This document shows, in pieces, positions 11,639-23,307 of a stretch of 64,000 nucleotides of DNA; the stretch's first letter is position 1; the number at the start of each line of letters is the position of its first letter. The notes below the pieces were generated by a model. It did no database searches and was not told the origin of the DNA. It saw nothing but the letters and a program-made list of their open reading frames with translations. The position numbers were made by a program, and so were the translations under genes. The DNA is taken from assembly GCA_029891385.1 (NCBI GenBank), contig CM057233.1, positions 54,638,063 to 54,702,062 of the forward strand. Reading direction: 5' to 3'. Origin of the DNA: Erythroxylum novogranatense (Eukaryota > Streptophyta > Magnoliopsida > Malpighiales > Erythroxylaceae).

Positions 11639-12340
11639 TGTAACATCCGTTCTTCATTAGTAAAGGGCATTATGGCAATATTGGGATGGATGATAGGCTT
11701 CTTGTATTTACTAACGAGATGCTCTGGCCTCTAATTATAGAGGCTGGTCTACTGCATATGCATATTTATTTATTCATTGATACATGGATTCATGATTTTC
11801 GGTATTTAATTGTGAATTGGAATTGGTGAATTGATGGTTTGTGGTGATCGAATTATAAACCGATGGGCCGATGGACTGAAATTTGGACTGAATTGGAGAC
11901 TTATGTCTATTTATATATATATATAGCTAAGTTGAAATTTGGGGGAACTTACCTAATGACCTAAGGCAAAATCGATTTCTTCTTTTCCCTCCCACGGTGA
12001 GTCTTCTCTCCTTCGACGGTGTCGTGCGATTTCTCCCATTGGTGAGATTCGTTGATTTTCTCTTATGGTTTTCCCCTCAATGTGTTAGACTAACATGTCT
12101 ATAGTGATTGGTGAAGGTTAGAAGCTTGGAGAGTGTTTGATCGTGGGTTTCGAAGGATTTTAGGGTTGACGGATTTGATTCTTCGATTGGTAAGTTTCTA
12201 TAGTTTAATGTTGTTATTACTGGTTATTTGAGTATTTTATGGCATTTATTGGGTTAGATTTGGTAGTTGGAGTGTTTAATGGAGGTTTTAAGTGTATTAA
12301 TGACGGAAGATCGATCGAAGAAGACGATCTGGTCTTCGCA

Positions 12341-12515
12341 CGTCGCGACGAGCACAGAAGTGTTAGGGCTTCGTCGCGACGAGCTCGGGTAGACGTCGCA
12401 ACGAGAGTGGATTGGTACGTCGTGACGAGTGGTTTCCACATCGCGACGAGCATGGTTTTGTGCGACGCGACGAGTGGCCTCCACGTCGCGACGAAGGGGT
12501 GTAGGTCGCGACGAA
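12341..12515. repeat. CGTCGCGACGAG palindrome array in the 3' LTR
   Basis: Counterpart of 6377-6580 with one unit fewer and several decayed copies (CGTCGCAACGAG, CATCGCGACGAG, CGTCGTGACGAG). The decay is by C-to-T or G-to-A changes, as expected from deamination of methylated CpG. Confidence 0.88.
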
Positions 12516-13074
12516 AGGGGTCAATTTTCTGATTGAATATATATATATGTGAGTTTATTGGACATAACTTATGGTGTAGACCTCCGATTGAGGTGATTCT
12601 CAATTTACTGTGAACTAGGGAAAGAGGTCTACCATTAAGGAAAAATTGAGAGTTGGAATTTAATTGAAATGATGCGATTCTTGAGATTAAGGTTAATTAT
12701 GGGTTATAGTGTGATCTAAATCTGAATTGAGACAATTGGATTTCTAATTGAGATTTTCACCGGATAATTTGGTGATGGATATGAAATTGTTATAGGGTAT
12801 ATGAATTGAGAAAATTGAGCTGCATTGAGGATTGAACCAAATCGGTGTTGATCGATAGAGTGGAAAGTTGAATTTGAGCATAGGATATCGAATTTGGGTA
12901 TTTGCACCGAAAAGCGTGAATATGCATTGTACATCATTTCTACGAGACATATGCATTCTTGAATTAGTTAATTGAGCAATTAGTAATGGACCGTACTTTC
13001 TTGTTATAGAGGCACCGCTGGACCGTCGTTCCACGGACATTCTTTGAGACTTCAGGCGTGCTTCGAAGTTACAG

Positions 13075-14263
13075 GTGAGTAACCTAGTTGGTTCCTCAAT
13101 CCTTGTGTGATAAAATGTCTTTGTGATATGTGTGATTAAATTGACAATGTGAGTGATACATGTGTGAAATAAATGTGCTGCAATTATGAATAAGTGTTAC
13201 GATTGTGAGTGATTGTGAGCATTAGTGAATGTGAATCGGTGTAAAGAGTTATGAGTCGATGTTACGATTAAGATAGCGAGTGAAGTGATATGTATGTGCT
13301 AGTATTTGTGTGAAGTGTGCTCGATGTGAATTACATGACTACTGAAATATATGTGATCAATTGCCTTTGCATGACCACTGAAATGTATAAGAGTGAATCA
13401 GATTCTTACCGAAATGTATGTGACTGAATTACGTGCTTTTACTGTATAGGATTGAATAATGTGAATTGTACCGTATGACTGCATGACTACTGAAAAGTGT
13501 ACGATTGGATTGCACGCTTTTACTAAATCGAACTATCTTTATTACGTGACCTTTGGGATGAATCTTCGGGCTTTTATAGCCATATCAGAGCGATTACCGA
13601 ATACTATATTACTTCTGGGCTTTTATAGCCATACACTGAATCACTGAAAACACTGCATTGCATGCATAACTGCATGATCAGATAATGGAATGTGACCCAA
13701 GTCGCGATTATTACTGACCGGGCCTCGAGCCCGGGGAGTTATCCTAAACATCTTTGTCTTGGCCCTAGCCTGGCCGGGAGTTATCCTCGAACATCAGTCT
13801 TGACAGGGCTGGCCGAGGGAAATCACAGCGACGTCCCGATCGATCATGGCGACTTGGGCATAACATAACATGAATAATCGGAAAAGAGTCTCATATGCAT
13901 TGCATACATATGAATGACTAAGTTGTGGCAATGACTGATTACGTGATGACATGATTTCTTCAGAATCGCAATGTGATATCTGCAATTGTTTCAGACATCA
14001 GTAATCTGCGATATCTTTATGAATCGTGACATGACAACATAAATCGTTATGTATGATTTCTATAGACTGTTATAAACTACTGTAAACTGTGATGCAACAC
14101 TGTAAACTACTGTATAGTACTAAAATTAGTGTACGATACCGTTAATTGACTAGTATTGTACTGTGCTGTACGCGATACGTGTAATGCATGATTTGAGTGA
14201 ACCATCGATGATGGTTTCTCACTGAGTTCGCAAACTCACCCAAAATTGCAATATATTTTTCAG
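13075..14263 (+). other. Putative LTR intron, 3' LTR of the Gypsy element
   Basis: The donor ACAG|GTGAGTAAC at 13075 is a near-perfect plant 5' splice site. The acceptor ATTTTTCAG|G ends at 14263. Hairpin TGAGTT-CGCA-AACTCA lies at 14223-14238, again 25 nt upstream of the acceptor. Confidence 0.5.
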
Positions 14264-14618
14264 GGTGATAGAGTAGACTCTAGCTCAAAGATATTCTTTT
14301 CTACCGTGCGAAGCTTTGGCAAGAGACGCGATGGCACCTTGTCGGTCATTGGGTTAGCTTTGAGGATGACTTAGGATAGATGCTTGTATGAGTTTCCCTT
14401 TTGGTTTTGTTTAGGGGCCGATAGACTTGTCTATTCTGCTACTGGATGACTGTATGAAGACTAATATTGTAAATTTTAATGTACTGATTTCTGTTATATT
14501 GTGATTTAATTACTGCGATGCCATGTGGATATTAGTGAAACTGTTCTGGTAGTGCACCTTTATCGTGGGATACGTGTCAGGCGTCCCGATGTGTACCCTG
14601 CGGTGAGGGGGCGCTACA

Positions 14619-15800
14619 TTAAGTATGGATGGAACAAATGTTCTTTATCAATAACTTCAAGTAATTCTCGAATATCTTGAGGTCTTGATCTTACGTTTTT
14701 AATCCCAATCCAAGGTCTAGAGTCAAGATCATGCTCATCATAATGATAGGAGAATTATTGGGTAGGTCAACAATAATGGATTTCTTTGGGTTATTGTCTT
14801 ATTTTTTCTTCGTCTTCTTCCTTTAGTGACTATAGAGTTCATTATCATCACTATCTGATTCATAATTAAGATATGTTCCACAATCGAGTTCACATAAGGA
14901 TGAATCTACATCCCAAACAAATTGTCCATGATAATGACTAACATATATAAGATTTCCATTAGGTTTGAAGCAATAGATTATAGGTCCATCTTTTCCTTCT
15001 TTATGAGAGCACACTGGGTGAAGCATTAAAATAGGGCTAGATGTAATTGAGGGTCCAGGCTGGTCTTCATTAGGCCTAGTGTAGATGGATTTCACCAATC
15101 CATCTTGTAGGTTCTTGGTAATAGGAGGAGTGATAATGTGAAAAAGAATGCCTATGAGTAGCATAGAACATTGTTTAGTAATTAGTGATCTGTTCTATTT
15201 TCATAAACTTTTCAAGCTTCATTGGTGGTAGCTGCTTTGGGATTTTTATGATCATAGTCTGACCATGAACTCTAACTACTACCATGTATAAGGAATTTGA
15301 AGTAGAATTTGGAAAATTCAGATCTATGACATGATTCTATAAACGGTATATCATTTAATGGTAGAGAGTGGCCATAATGGCTATAGTATCTTGTTATGCT
15401 CCAATAATCTGAATCTGGACTAGGAGTCTTCCTGACAAAGTAGGATCATCTAACTTGATATTGACATCAGGGGAAATGGAAACAATGACACTTTCATTAT
15501 TGAGGGTCGTCAACATGGTACCAACTAAGGCATTTTGGTATGTCATATAGGTAGTGTCAAGAAGGGATATCTTGGTTGTAGCAGGAATGCCTTTTTTCCC
15601 ATGGAGCTTAGGAACAAGATGAATAACTTCAACAAAAAAGTGTGTGTGATTATGTTCTCTCCACAGAGAGATGAGTTCCTTTAGAATTTCTAAGTTTACA
15701 TACTGTTCTGCTGTAGTAGGTTTTAAACACACTACTCCAGATGGGAACTTTGGATGATTTCTTTGACCTTTGGACAATGGGTATAAAGAATAGTTCTCAT
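14619..15800 (-). pseudogene. Pararetrovirus movement-protein-like region (N-terminal part of the polyprotein)
   Basis: Right-hand part of the viral polyprotein, separated from the coat-protein region by the inserted element. The best open stretch (15394-15777) has a hydrophobic beta-rich pattern with a conserved TKISLLDT segment, compatible with the 30K movement-protein superfamily, whose hallmark is a conserved Asp preceded by hydrophobic residues. It lies just downstream of a primer-binding-like site, as the movement domain does in petuviruses. The 14823-15164 stretch is degraded. Assignment as movement protein rests on position and weak motif similarity. Confidence 0.55.
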
Positions 15801-16073
15801 ACTTCTTGTCGAACAGCGGTTATGAGAATAGATATTGTAAGGACTGAGAAAAGATAATGAAGAATCATAAATATGGTTGTTTGCAAGAAGATGGGTGATT
15901 TCTACAAGGTGTTCAATTCAATTACAAAGAGTACATTTAATAAAAGAAGGGAGATTAGTTGTAGAAAGGGCTGAAGAAAGATGTACAGGGTTGCTGAGTA
16001 ATTTGCTTGTGGCTAATAAAACTCCTTACTCACTCTCATCTTGAATATTGTAGTCACAGTCAATAACACTCAA

Positions 16074-16086
16074 GGCTTTAATACCA
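16074..16086 (-). other. Degenerate tRNA-Met primer site of the pararetrovirus
   Basis: The minus strand reads TGGTATTAAAGCC, two mismatches from the plant initiator-tRNA complement TGGTATCAGAGCC. It lies about 300 bp upstream of the movement-like frame, where caulimovirid minus-strand DNA synthesis starts. Confidence 0.45.
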
Positions 16087-16241
16087 CTCAAGCTACCCAT
16101 AGTCAAAGGGCACTCAGGTAATATCACTAAAGTACGTGGCATTGTTTACACCAATAAGTCGAGGAGGACTCTTCTCATTGTGACTATTAAACTCGTGGAA
16201 TATTTCGCTTATCTAAAATATTATAGAATTTATATATAATA

Positions 16242-18586
16242 TGTTGGGACCCGATCCGGGAACCAGATCCTAACCGAAAAAGCGAAAACGGATACGAAGA
16301 ACCAGGCGAATTCAAATTGGATAAATTGAATTCGATAACGACAAACAAAGCGAAAGTGGAAGCAAAGCGAATGCAAAACAAATACGGAATCGAAAGAAGC
16401 AAATCAGAACGGTTACAATCAAAGGCGAAACAGATATGGATCGAATTCCAATTTAAAATAACCTAAGCCATACATATCCAAATTCAACATCATAAAAATC
16501 ATAATCTTCAAAATTAACTATAGGAAACCCAAATTCATCACTTTTCCAAGCTTTCTAAAACAAGAATTTCTAAAATCCCCAAATCTCAAAATTGGCCTAA
16601 ACTAATTTATACAATTTCAATATCATAACTTACAATTTCTTCAAAATTGATTTCATATTCCACCCATCCATAATATTTTCCATGATTCTACACCAATAAT
16701 TCACAAAGTCCCCGAACATAAAATTAAGCCTAAACCTTAATTAATTTCCATCTAAAATTAAACATAACCTAAAACATATACATCAAAATTGACTTAAGAA
16801 ATCTCAAATTCATCATTAATCCAAACTATCTAAAGCAACAATTCCAAAAATCCCCAAATTTCAAACTTTGACATAAACCCCAAATTCATAAAATCAACAA
16901 AATCATAGCCTAATCTCTTCAATAAACCTTAGAAAACTTAAATTCATAACAATCTAAAGCTAAACCAACCAACTTCTCTCAAGAAAATTTAAAACTCAAA
17001 GCTTTCTCTCTCTTACCATTTTCTCCACCATTTTCGAAATTTTCAAGCTTTAAAGTAACTATCTTTTTCTTGCTTCCTTCCCCTTTGAAAAGCAACAAAA
17101 ATCCCTTAGAAAACCCCCCAAAAATCGACTTGCTTCATCCCTCTTCTTCTTTCCTTCCATGGCCGCCCCTTTCTCCTTCTTCTTCGATCTTCTCTCTTCT
17201 TCATCTTTTCTTTCCTTTATTTTTTTCTTGTTAGTTTCAGATGTATAAAATGACAACCCCATGACTTTTCTGCCATGTCATTTTAAATGAGGGAGAAATG
17301 ACCAAGTTGCCCCTCCATTTTAGCCTAATTCCAAGTTTGCCCCTACACTTCACTTTATTTTTTGTTTACTTTCGGATCTGATTTGCACTATCCATCTGAA
17401 GGAATTTGTCCAAACTTCCTTCTAGAGAAATGTTCCTCTCAATCATACGAATCTAACTCCACTGACCGCGCTCAATTCGGATCAGAAACGAAGAAGTTAT
17501 AGTCGAAATACTATTGGACCTGCGAAAAATCCGAGACTGAACATTACGCTAATTTAATTCCAGGAATTGACAATCTTAGGGATGAAATTAAATTTCGATC
17601 CCTTCACAATAGTTGTATCCCTATAACTTAATTTTATTTGGCCTCAAGAATCAACTCAATCGGAGTTGTACAACTCCCGAATTTCGCAAAATACTGAACC
17701 ATGTTCAGAAAATTATCCAACTTATAACCTATAACCAAATCTCTTACTTTGGTTCAATCAATCTCTTTCCATTTAATCTCCTAAAAATCATAATTCTTCA
17801 TAAAAATGAAATTAATTGTCTTAGTAATCCAACACTTCGAGAATCAAATCAATCGGATGTCGGACGAAGGAATTATAAGCAAAAGATTACAAAAGGGATC
17901 GGATTAAAAATAAAGTAACGGAACTTCAAAACCGAACTTTTCAAAAATCATATCTCTGGATCCCGAACTCGGAATTTGACAAATTTGGTGTCAATAAAAA
18001 GATCAAAGGAATCTCTACAACTTCCCTGAAGTACTCAAAATCAAATTAGGTCTTGAAAGAGGTCAAAAACTTAATCAAAAATTCTGTCCAAAACAGCTTT
18101 TCCTAAACGACTTGCAATTTTCAATCGCTCATAACTCCTAGCCCCGATATCGAAAAATTACAAACTTTATATCAATGGAAAGATAAAAACATCATCTAAA
18201 ACTTTCATGAAGACTAATTACTCCAATTCAGACTAAATCCATACGACGAGTGGTCTCGAAGCATAGAACACACAAATCTATACTTAATAGCATTTTCAAA
18301 ACAAAAAATATCTTCGGAAAATCATATCTCTCGATTCCAACATCGAAAAATAGCAAACTTTATGGCCACAGAAAACTCTTAACATAATCTACAAGTTTCA
18401 TGTAGATCATTTTCTCAAATTTTGCCTAAATCAAAAGTCAACCCTCAAAAGCTAAAAAGTCAAACTTTTAACAAATTTTCATTTTTTTACACTTTCTTTC
18501 TTTATTTCTTGATTTTCAACTCAATTTCAATCAACTCATCCACTTTTGCATATTTCTTATTTTTACTCAAAAATCAGGGTCCAACA
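16242..18586 (-). repeat. 3' LTR (2345 bp, internally deleted)
   Basis: Plus-strand ends TGTTGGGACC and GGTCCAACA. It aligns with 19268-19474 and 21182-23307 but lacks the 1707 bp between them, which hold the putative intron and its hairpins in the other LTR. The join is GAATTC to CAATTTAAAA. Confidence 0.93.
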
Positions 18587-18620
18587 TTTCTCTCCCTCTT
18601 TAAAGAATTTCGTCCTCGAA
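18587..18620 (-). other. Polypurine tract and upstream motif
   Basis: The minus strand reads TTCGAGGACGAAATTC and then AAAGAGGGAGAGAAA up to the LTR start. It marks this LTR as the 3' one in minus orientation. Confidence 0.82.
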
Positions 18621-19250
18621 ATTCATACTTGAGTAAACACCAAGAACCGCATCCTCACATATATTTTCTTTCCAAACGAAGATAATCAAACACTTTCTTA
18701 CTAATTTCTTTCCAAACCTCATAATCAATCACTTTTTTCTTATCTAATTTCCTCATCATACATACTCTTAATCTCTTCACAATACTTCACTTCTTGTACC
18801 TCATACCACTCATATCATATCAACTTACTATATCTATAACTCATTATTTCTTCAGATATGGACACAAGTCAATGGTCCATTTCTTACGGAACCCTAATAT
18901 GGTTCAATCATCATTTAATTTTTATCATCATGTCATCTTTCAAATAGTCATACTTTCATCTCACAGAAGTATAGGCTATATCAATTTCTCCCAATTCATT
19001 ATGCAATTCACATCTCAAGTTCCACAAACACTTGTTTCTAATCAGTCATATTCTTAACACCCAAAACAAACAATCACTTTTATTCTTCAACTAAGCCATG
19101 ACAAGTCATGGACATCAATTTCACATTCCTAAAGTCAGTCATACTTCTTGTCATCAAAATCAAACGATCACTTAGCACATCCTCACAAATTCGATTTTAT
19201 CCTTACACACTCTTCTCAATCTTATATGCTCAGTTAAGATCCTATTACTG
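18621..19250 (-). other. Residual interior of the LARD-like element
   Basis: About 630 bp of AT-rich sequence between the polypurine tract and the primer site. No gag or pol motif is visible on either strand. Confidence 0.7.
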
Positions 19251-19263
19251 GGCTCTGATACCA
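19251..19263 (-). other. tRNA-Met primer-binding site
   Basis: The minus strand reads TGGTATCAGAGCC, an exact match to the initiator tRNA-Met complement, 4 bp after the 5' LTR end. Confidence 0.92.
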
Positions 19264-20182
19264 TAAATATTGGGACCTGATTTGGGAACCGGATCCTAAC
19301 CGGAAAAGCGGAAACGGATACGAAGAACCAGGCGAATTCAAATTGGATAAATTGAATTCGATAAAGACAAACAAAGCGAAAGAGGAAGCAAAACGAATGC
19401 AAAACGAATACGAAATCGAAAGAAGCAAATCAGAACGGTTACAATCAAAGCCGAAACAGATACGGATCGAATTCAAACTTACAATCAAAGTAATTGAGCT
19501 GAATCATATTCGACATCCGAGAACAATAATCAAAGAAAAACGATCGCGTTGGAAATCTAGACTATCCAAATCCGGTATAATTTTTTTCTTTCTTTCTTTT
19601 TCTCATTTCTTACATCTTTAGTCAATCTCATTCAAATCACACAACCAATTTCTACTTTTGAAAAATCATTCTCATGCAAATCTCAAAATCTGATCATATT
19701 CTCATATATCCATACAAATCCCAAAATATATCTTTATCCCAATTTTATCGAAATTTCGGCAGCATAACGGCTGCCCTTGACCTAACCCAAAATTTGCAAG
19801 GGTTGAAAATACACTTCTAAGGTTCCCAAACAAAACATACAATCATCAAAATCAACCGGACCCTCCGTCCGGGATCTCAGCAGAAACAAACGCAATCTTA
19901 GTTCTAAACACTTCAATCATTCTTATGCATAACCATAACTCATCATCATACACAAACTTTGAACCGCAACTTAACATATCAATCCATAATTTACTTACAT
20001 CAACACAATATACACAATTTCATACTCTCATACATCAAGTCGTAATCCTCATACATTCTGAAATATATGCTCGAAATACATCATAATAAACAATATTAAT
20101 ATCCAAAACTCCATTCACACAAAAATACAGATGATGCAAAATTGAACTTGACGCTCTTTCATCCAATCTCCTGCTCGAATTC

Positions 20183-21118
20183 CTAGAGATTGAGGATGAA
20201 AGGGGGTGAGCTCGGAAGCTCGTGGATAACACATTTATACATTGACAGATAAGCAGAAATCATTTTTCATAAGCGTTTTGCCAAAAGGATAAATTTTTCA
20301 AACTTTGTAACTTTTCAAATAGTCTCCTCAAACCTTTCAATTTTTCAAACTTTTCATATAAATCCTACTTTTTCATTTCTCACTTTTAAACATGAATGTA
20401 GCACATAAAAACAAAGCAAAAGCATGTAACATATCAAAATGGTCTGGTTCGATCCGAAACAGAACGTACTGCACATTCCCGCATAGCGGTCCTGTGCAGC
20501 CGTGAACATAACGTACTACACTTTCCCGCATAGCGGTCCAGTGTAGCCGTGAAGGGAGTCCAAAATCGGAGCTTCTATGCCACTAGCGGGTAGCCGGGAG
20601 AAGGCTATAACAAGCAGAGACAGTGCACTAACTCACAAGGACCTGACCAAATCCACTTAACAAATAAGCGGAAACGAAAGGTCGATTTACCCGAAGGCAC
20701 TTTTCGAAAATCTTACTTTTCAAACATACTAATCTAGCTGGCCGAAGGCACATTTTGAAACTTCATTTTCGCACATTTACATAATGCATACAATTCCATC
20801 ACTACAATCCATTCAATCAATTCAACAATTTTGCATAACTTATCAATGCATACACAACAAATGAATTTTTCAAAAATTTCTACCGAATTCATTAAATCAT
20901 TTGAAAACAATGCATTTAAACTTGTACTCATTTCTCAGAAATCATTCGGAAATCATATTTTCAAACATTAATCAACATTGTTTTCAAACATTTACAAAAA
21001 CAATAATTTATCATAAATCCAATTGTTTCGCTTTCTTTAAAATTTTCAAAATTGCTTTCTTTAATTTTTCAAAATTGCATGTATAGCTTACAACTCAAAA
21101 TATAAATATGCTACCCAC
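20183..21118 (-). other. Putative LTR intron of the LARD-like element
   Basis: Minus-strand donor CGAG|GTGGGTAGC at 21118 and acceptor AATCTCTAG|G ending at 20183 bound 936 bp. Hairpin GAGCT-TCCG-AGCTC (20221-20208) lies 25 nt upstream of the acceptor and is followed by ACCCCC. The nested hairpins at 20469-20546 fall inside. Confidence 0.48.
20463..20553. repeat. Two tandem nested hairpins with covarying stems
   Basis: A 47-bp unit repeats twice. Unit 1 has the outer stem CTGCACA/TGTGCAG and unit 2 has CTACACT/AGTGTAG. Both enclose the same 17-nt segment TTCCCGCATAGCGGTCC, which itself folds as CCGC-ATA-GCGG. The outer-stem differences are compensatory. Confidence 0.85.
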
Positions 21119-23307
21119 CTCGAATTAATGCCCGAAACTTGATTTCAAGCTCCAATTTGACTGCTTCTTCTTTCTTCCTTCCAATTTAAAATAACCTAAG
21201 CCATACATATCCAAATTCAACATCATAAAAATCATAATCTTCAAAATTAACTATAGGAAACCTAAATTCATCACTTTTCCAAGCTTTCTAAAACAAGAAT
21301 TTCTAAAATTCCCAAATCTCAAAATTGGCCTAAACTAATTTATACAATTTCAATATCATAACTTACAATTTCTTCAAAATTGATTTCATATTCCACCCAT
21401 CCATAATATTTTCCATGATTCTACACCAATAATTCACAAAATCCCCGAACACAAAATTAAGCCTAAACCTTAATTAATTTCCATCTAAAATTAAACATAA
21501 CCTAAAACATATACATCAAAATTGACTTAAGAAATCTCAAATTCATCATTAATCCAAACTATCTAAAGCAACAATTCCAAAAATTCCCAAATTTCAAACT
21601 TTGACATAAACCCCAAATTCATAAAATCAACAAAATCATAGCCTAATCTCTTCAATAAACCTTAGAAAACTTAAATTCATAACAATCTAAAGCTAAACCA
21701 ACCAACATCTCTCAAGAAAATTCAAAACTCAAAGCTTTCTCTCTCTTACCATTTTCTCCACCATTTTCGAAATTTTCAAGCTTTAAAGTAACTATCTTTT
21801 TCTTGCTTCCTTCCCCTTTGAAAAGCAACAAAAATCCCTTAGAAAACCCCCCAAAAATCGACTTGCTTCATCCTCTTCTTTTTCCTTCCATGGCGCCCTT
21901 TCTCCTTCTTCTTCGATCTTCTCTCTTCTTCATCTTTTCTTTCCTTTATTTTTTTCTTGTTAGTTTCAGATGTATAAAATGACAACCCCATGAGTTTGCT
22001 GCCATGTCATTTTAAATGAGGGAGAAATGACCAAGTTGCCCCTCCATTTTAGCCTAATTCCAAGTTTGCCCCTACACTTCACTTTATTTCCTGTTTACTT
22101 TCGGATCTGATTCGTACTATCAATTTCAAGGAATTTGTCCAAAATTCCTTCTAGAGAAATGTTCCTCTCAATCATACGAATCCAACGCCACTGACCGTGC
22201 TCAATTCGGATCAGAAACAAAGAAGTTATAGCCGAAATACTATCGGACCTACGAAAAATCCGAGACTGAACATTACGCTAATTTAATTCCAGGAATTGAC
22301 AATCTTAGGGATGAAATTAAATTTCGATCCCTTCACAAGAGTTGTATCCCTATAACTTAGTTTTATTTGGCCTTAAGAATCAACTCAATCGGAGTTTTAC
22401 AGCTCCCGAATTTCGCAAAATACTGAACCATGTTCAGAAAATTATCCAACTTATAACCTATAACCAAATCTCTTACTTTGGTTCAATCAATCTCTTTCCA
22501 TTTAATCTCCTAAAAATCATAATTCTTCATAAAAATGAAATTAATTTTCTTAGGAATCCAACGCTTTGAGAATCAAATCAATCGGATGTCGGATGAAGGA
22601 ATTATAAGCAAAAGATTACAAAAGGGATCAGATTAAAAACAAAGTAACGGAACTTCAAAACTGAACTTTTCACAAATCATATCTCTCGATCCTGAACTCG
22701 GAATTTGTCAAATTTGGTGTCAATAAAAAGATCAAAGGAAGCTCTACAACTTCCCTGAAGTACTCAAAATCAAATTAGGTCTCGAAAAACTTAATCAAAG
22801 ATTCTGTCCAAAACACCTTTTCCTAAACGACTTTCAATTTTCAATCACTCATAACTCCTAGCCCCGATATCGAAAAATTGCAAACTTTATATCAATGGAA
22901 AGATAAAAAAAAATAATCTAAAACTTTCATGAAGACTATTTACTCCAATTCAGACTAAATCTATACTACAAGTGGTCTCGAAGCATAGAACACACAAATC
23001 TATACTTAATAGCATTTTCAAAACAAAGCATATCTTCGGAAAATCATATCTCTCGATTCCAACATTGAAAAATAACAAACTTTATGGCCACAGAAAAATC
23101 TTAACATAATCTACAAGTTTCATGTAGATCATTTTCTCAAATTTTGCCTAAATCAAAAGTCAACCTCTAAGGCCAAAAAGTCAAACTTTTCACAAATTTT
23201 CATTTTTTTACACTTTCTCTCTTTATTTCTTGATTTTCAACTCAATTTCAATCAACTCATCTACTTTTGCATATTTCTTATTTTTACTCAAAAATCGGGG
23301 TCCAACA

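Larger units (their letters stand above)
5656..14618 (+). mobile_element. Ty3/Gypsy (Tekay/Del-like) LTR element lacking pol, inserted in the pararetrovirus
   Basis: Two long direct repeats (3030 and 2980 bp) starting TGTAACATCC and ending GCTACA enclose 2953 bp. A primer site follows the left LTR and a purine tract after a TTCGAGGACGAAAT motif precedes the right LTR; that motif is typical of Tekay/Del chromoviruses. The flanks are TTAAT (5651-5655) and TTAAG (14619-14623), a five-base target duplication with one mismatch, and viral sequence continues on both sides. Only gag and protease relics remain, so the element would depend on another copy for mobility. Confidence 0.93.
11639..14618 (+). 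repeat. 3' LTR (2980 bp) of the Gypsy element
   Basis: Direct repeat of 5656-8685 with the same termini. It is about 50 bp shorter, partly because one CGTCGCGACG unit and much of the (TA)n tract are missing. The segment after the first palindrome (12353-12372) does not align with the matching place in the 5' LTR (6389-6414), suggesting local replacement. Confidence 0.95.
1..16241 (-). mobile_element. Endogenous caulimovirid (florendovirus/petuvirus-like), interrupted by 5656-14618
   Basis: Minus-strand viral sequence in the order primer site, movement-protein-like region, coat protein with CCHC finger, DTG protease, reverse transcriptase with YIDD, RNase H region, downstream frame and TATA box. 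This single-polyprotein order is that of petuviruses and florendoviruses. Removing the inserted LTR element leaves about 7.3 kb, close to a full caulimovirid genome. All frames carry stops or frameshifts, so it is an old, non-functional copy. The left end runs off the window. The right end stops at or before the LTR at 16242, and any continuation beyond 23307 is not evident. Family placement is confident; the genus is inferred from gene order only. Confidence 0.85.
16242..23307 (-). mobile_element. Non-autonomous minus-strand LTR element (LARD-like, Gypsy-type)
   Basis: On the minus strand: 5' LTR (23307 to 19268), primer site, a 681-bp interior, polypurine tract, 3' LTR (18586 to 16242). The tract follows the same TTCGAGGACGAAAT motif as the Gypsy element at 5656. 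The flanks are TAATA (16237-16241) and TAAGA (23308-23312), a possible target duplication with one mismatch. There is no coding sequence, so it must have been mobilised by a related element. Confidence 0.88.
19268..23307 (-). repeat. 5' LTR (4040 bp, full-length)
   Basis: Full version of the LTR. On the minus strand it begins TGTTGGACCC and ends GGTCCCAATA, the last dinucleotide mutated from CA. It contains a TATA-like ATTTTATAC near 21970-21980, a donor at 21118, two covarying hairpins (20469-20546), a hairpin at 20208-20221 and an acceptor at 20183. Confidence 0.92.
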
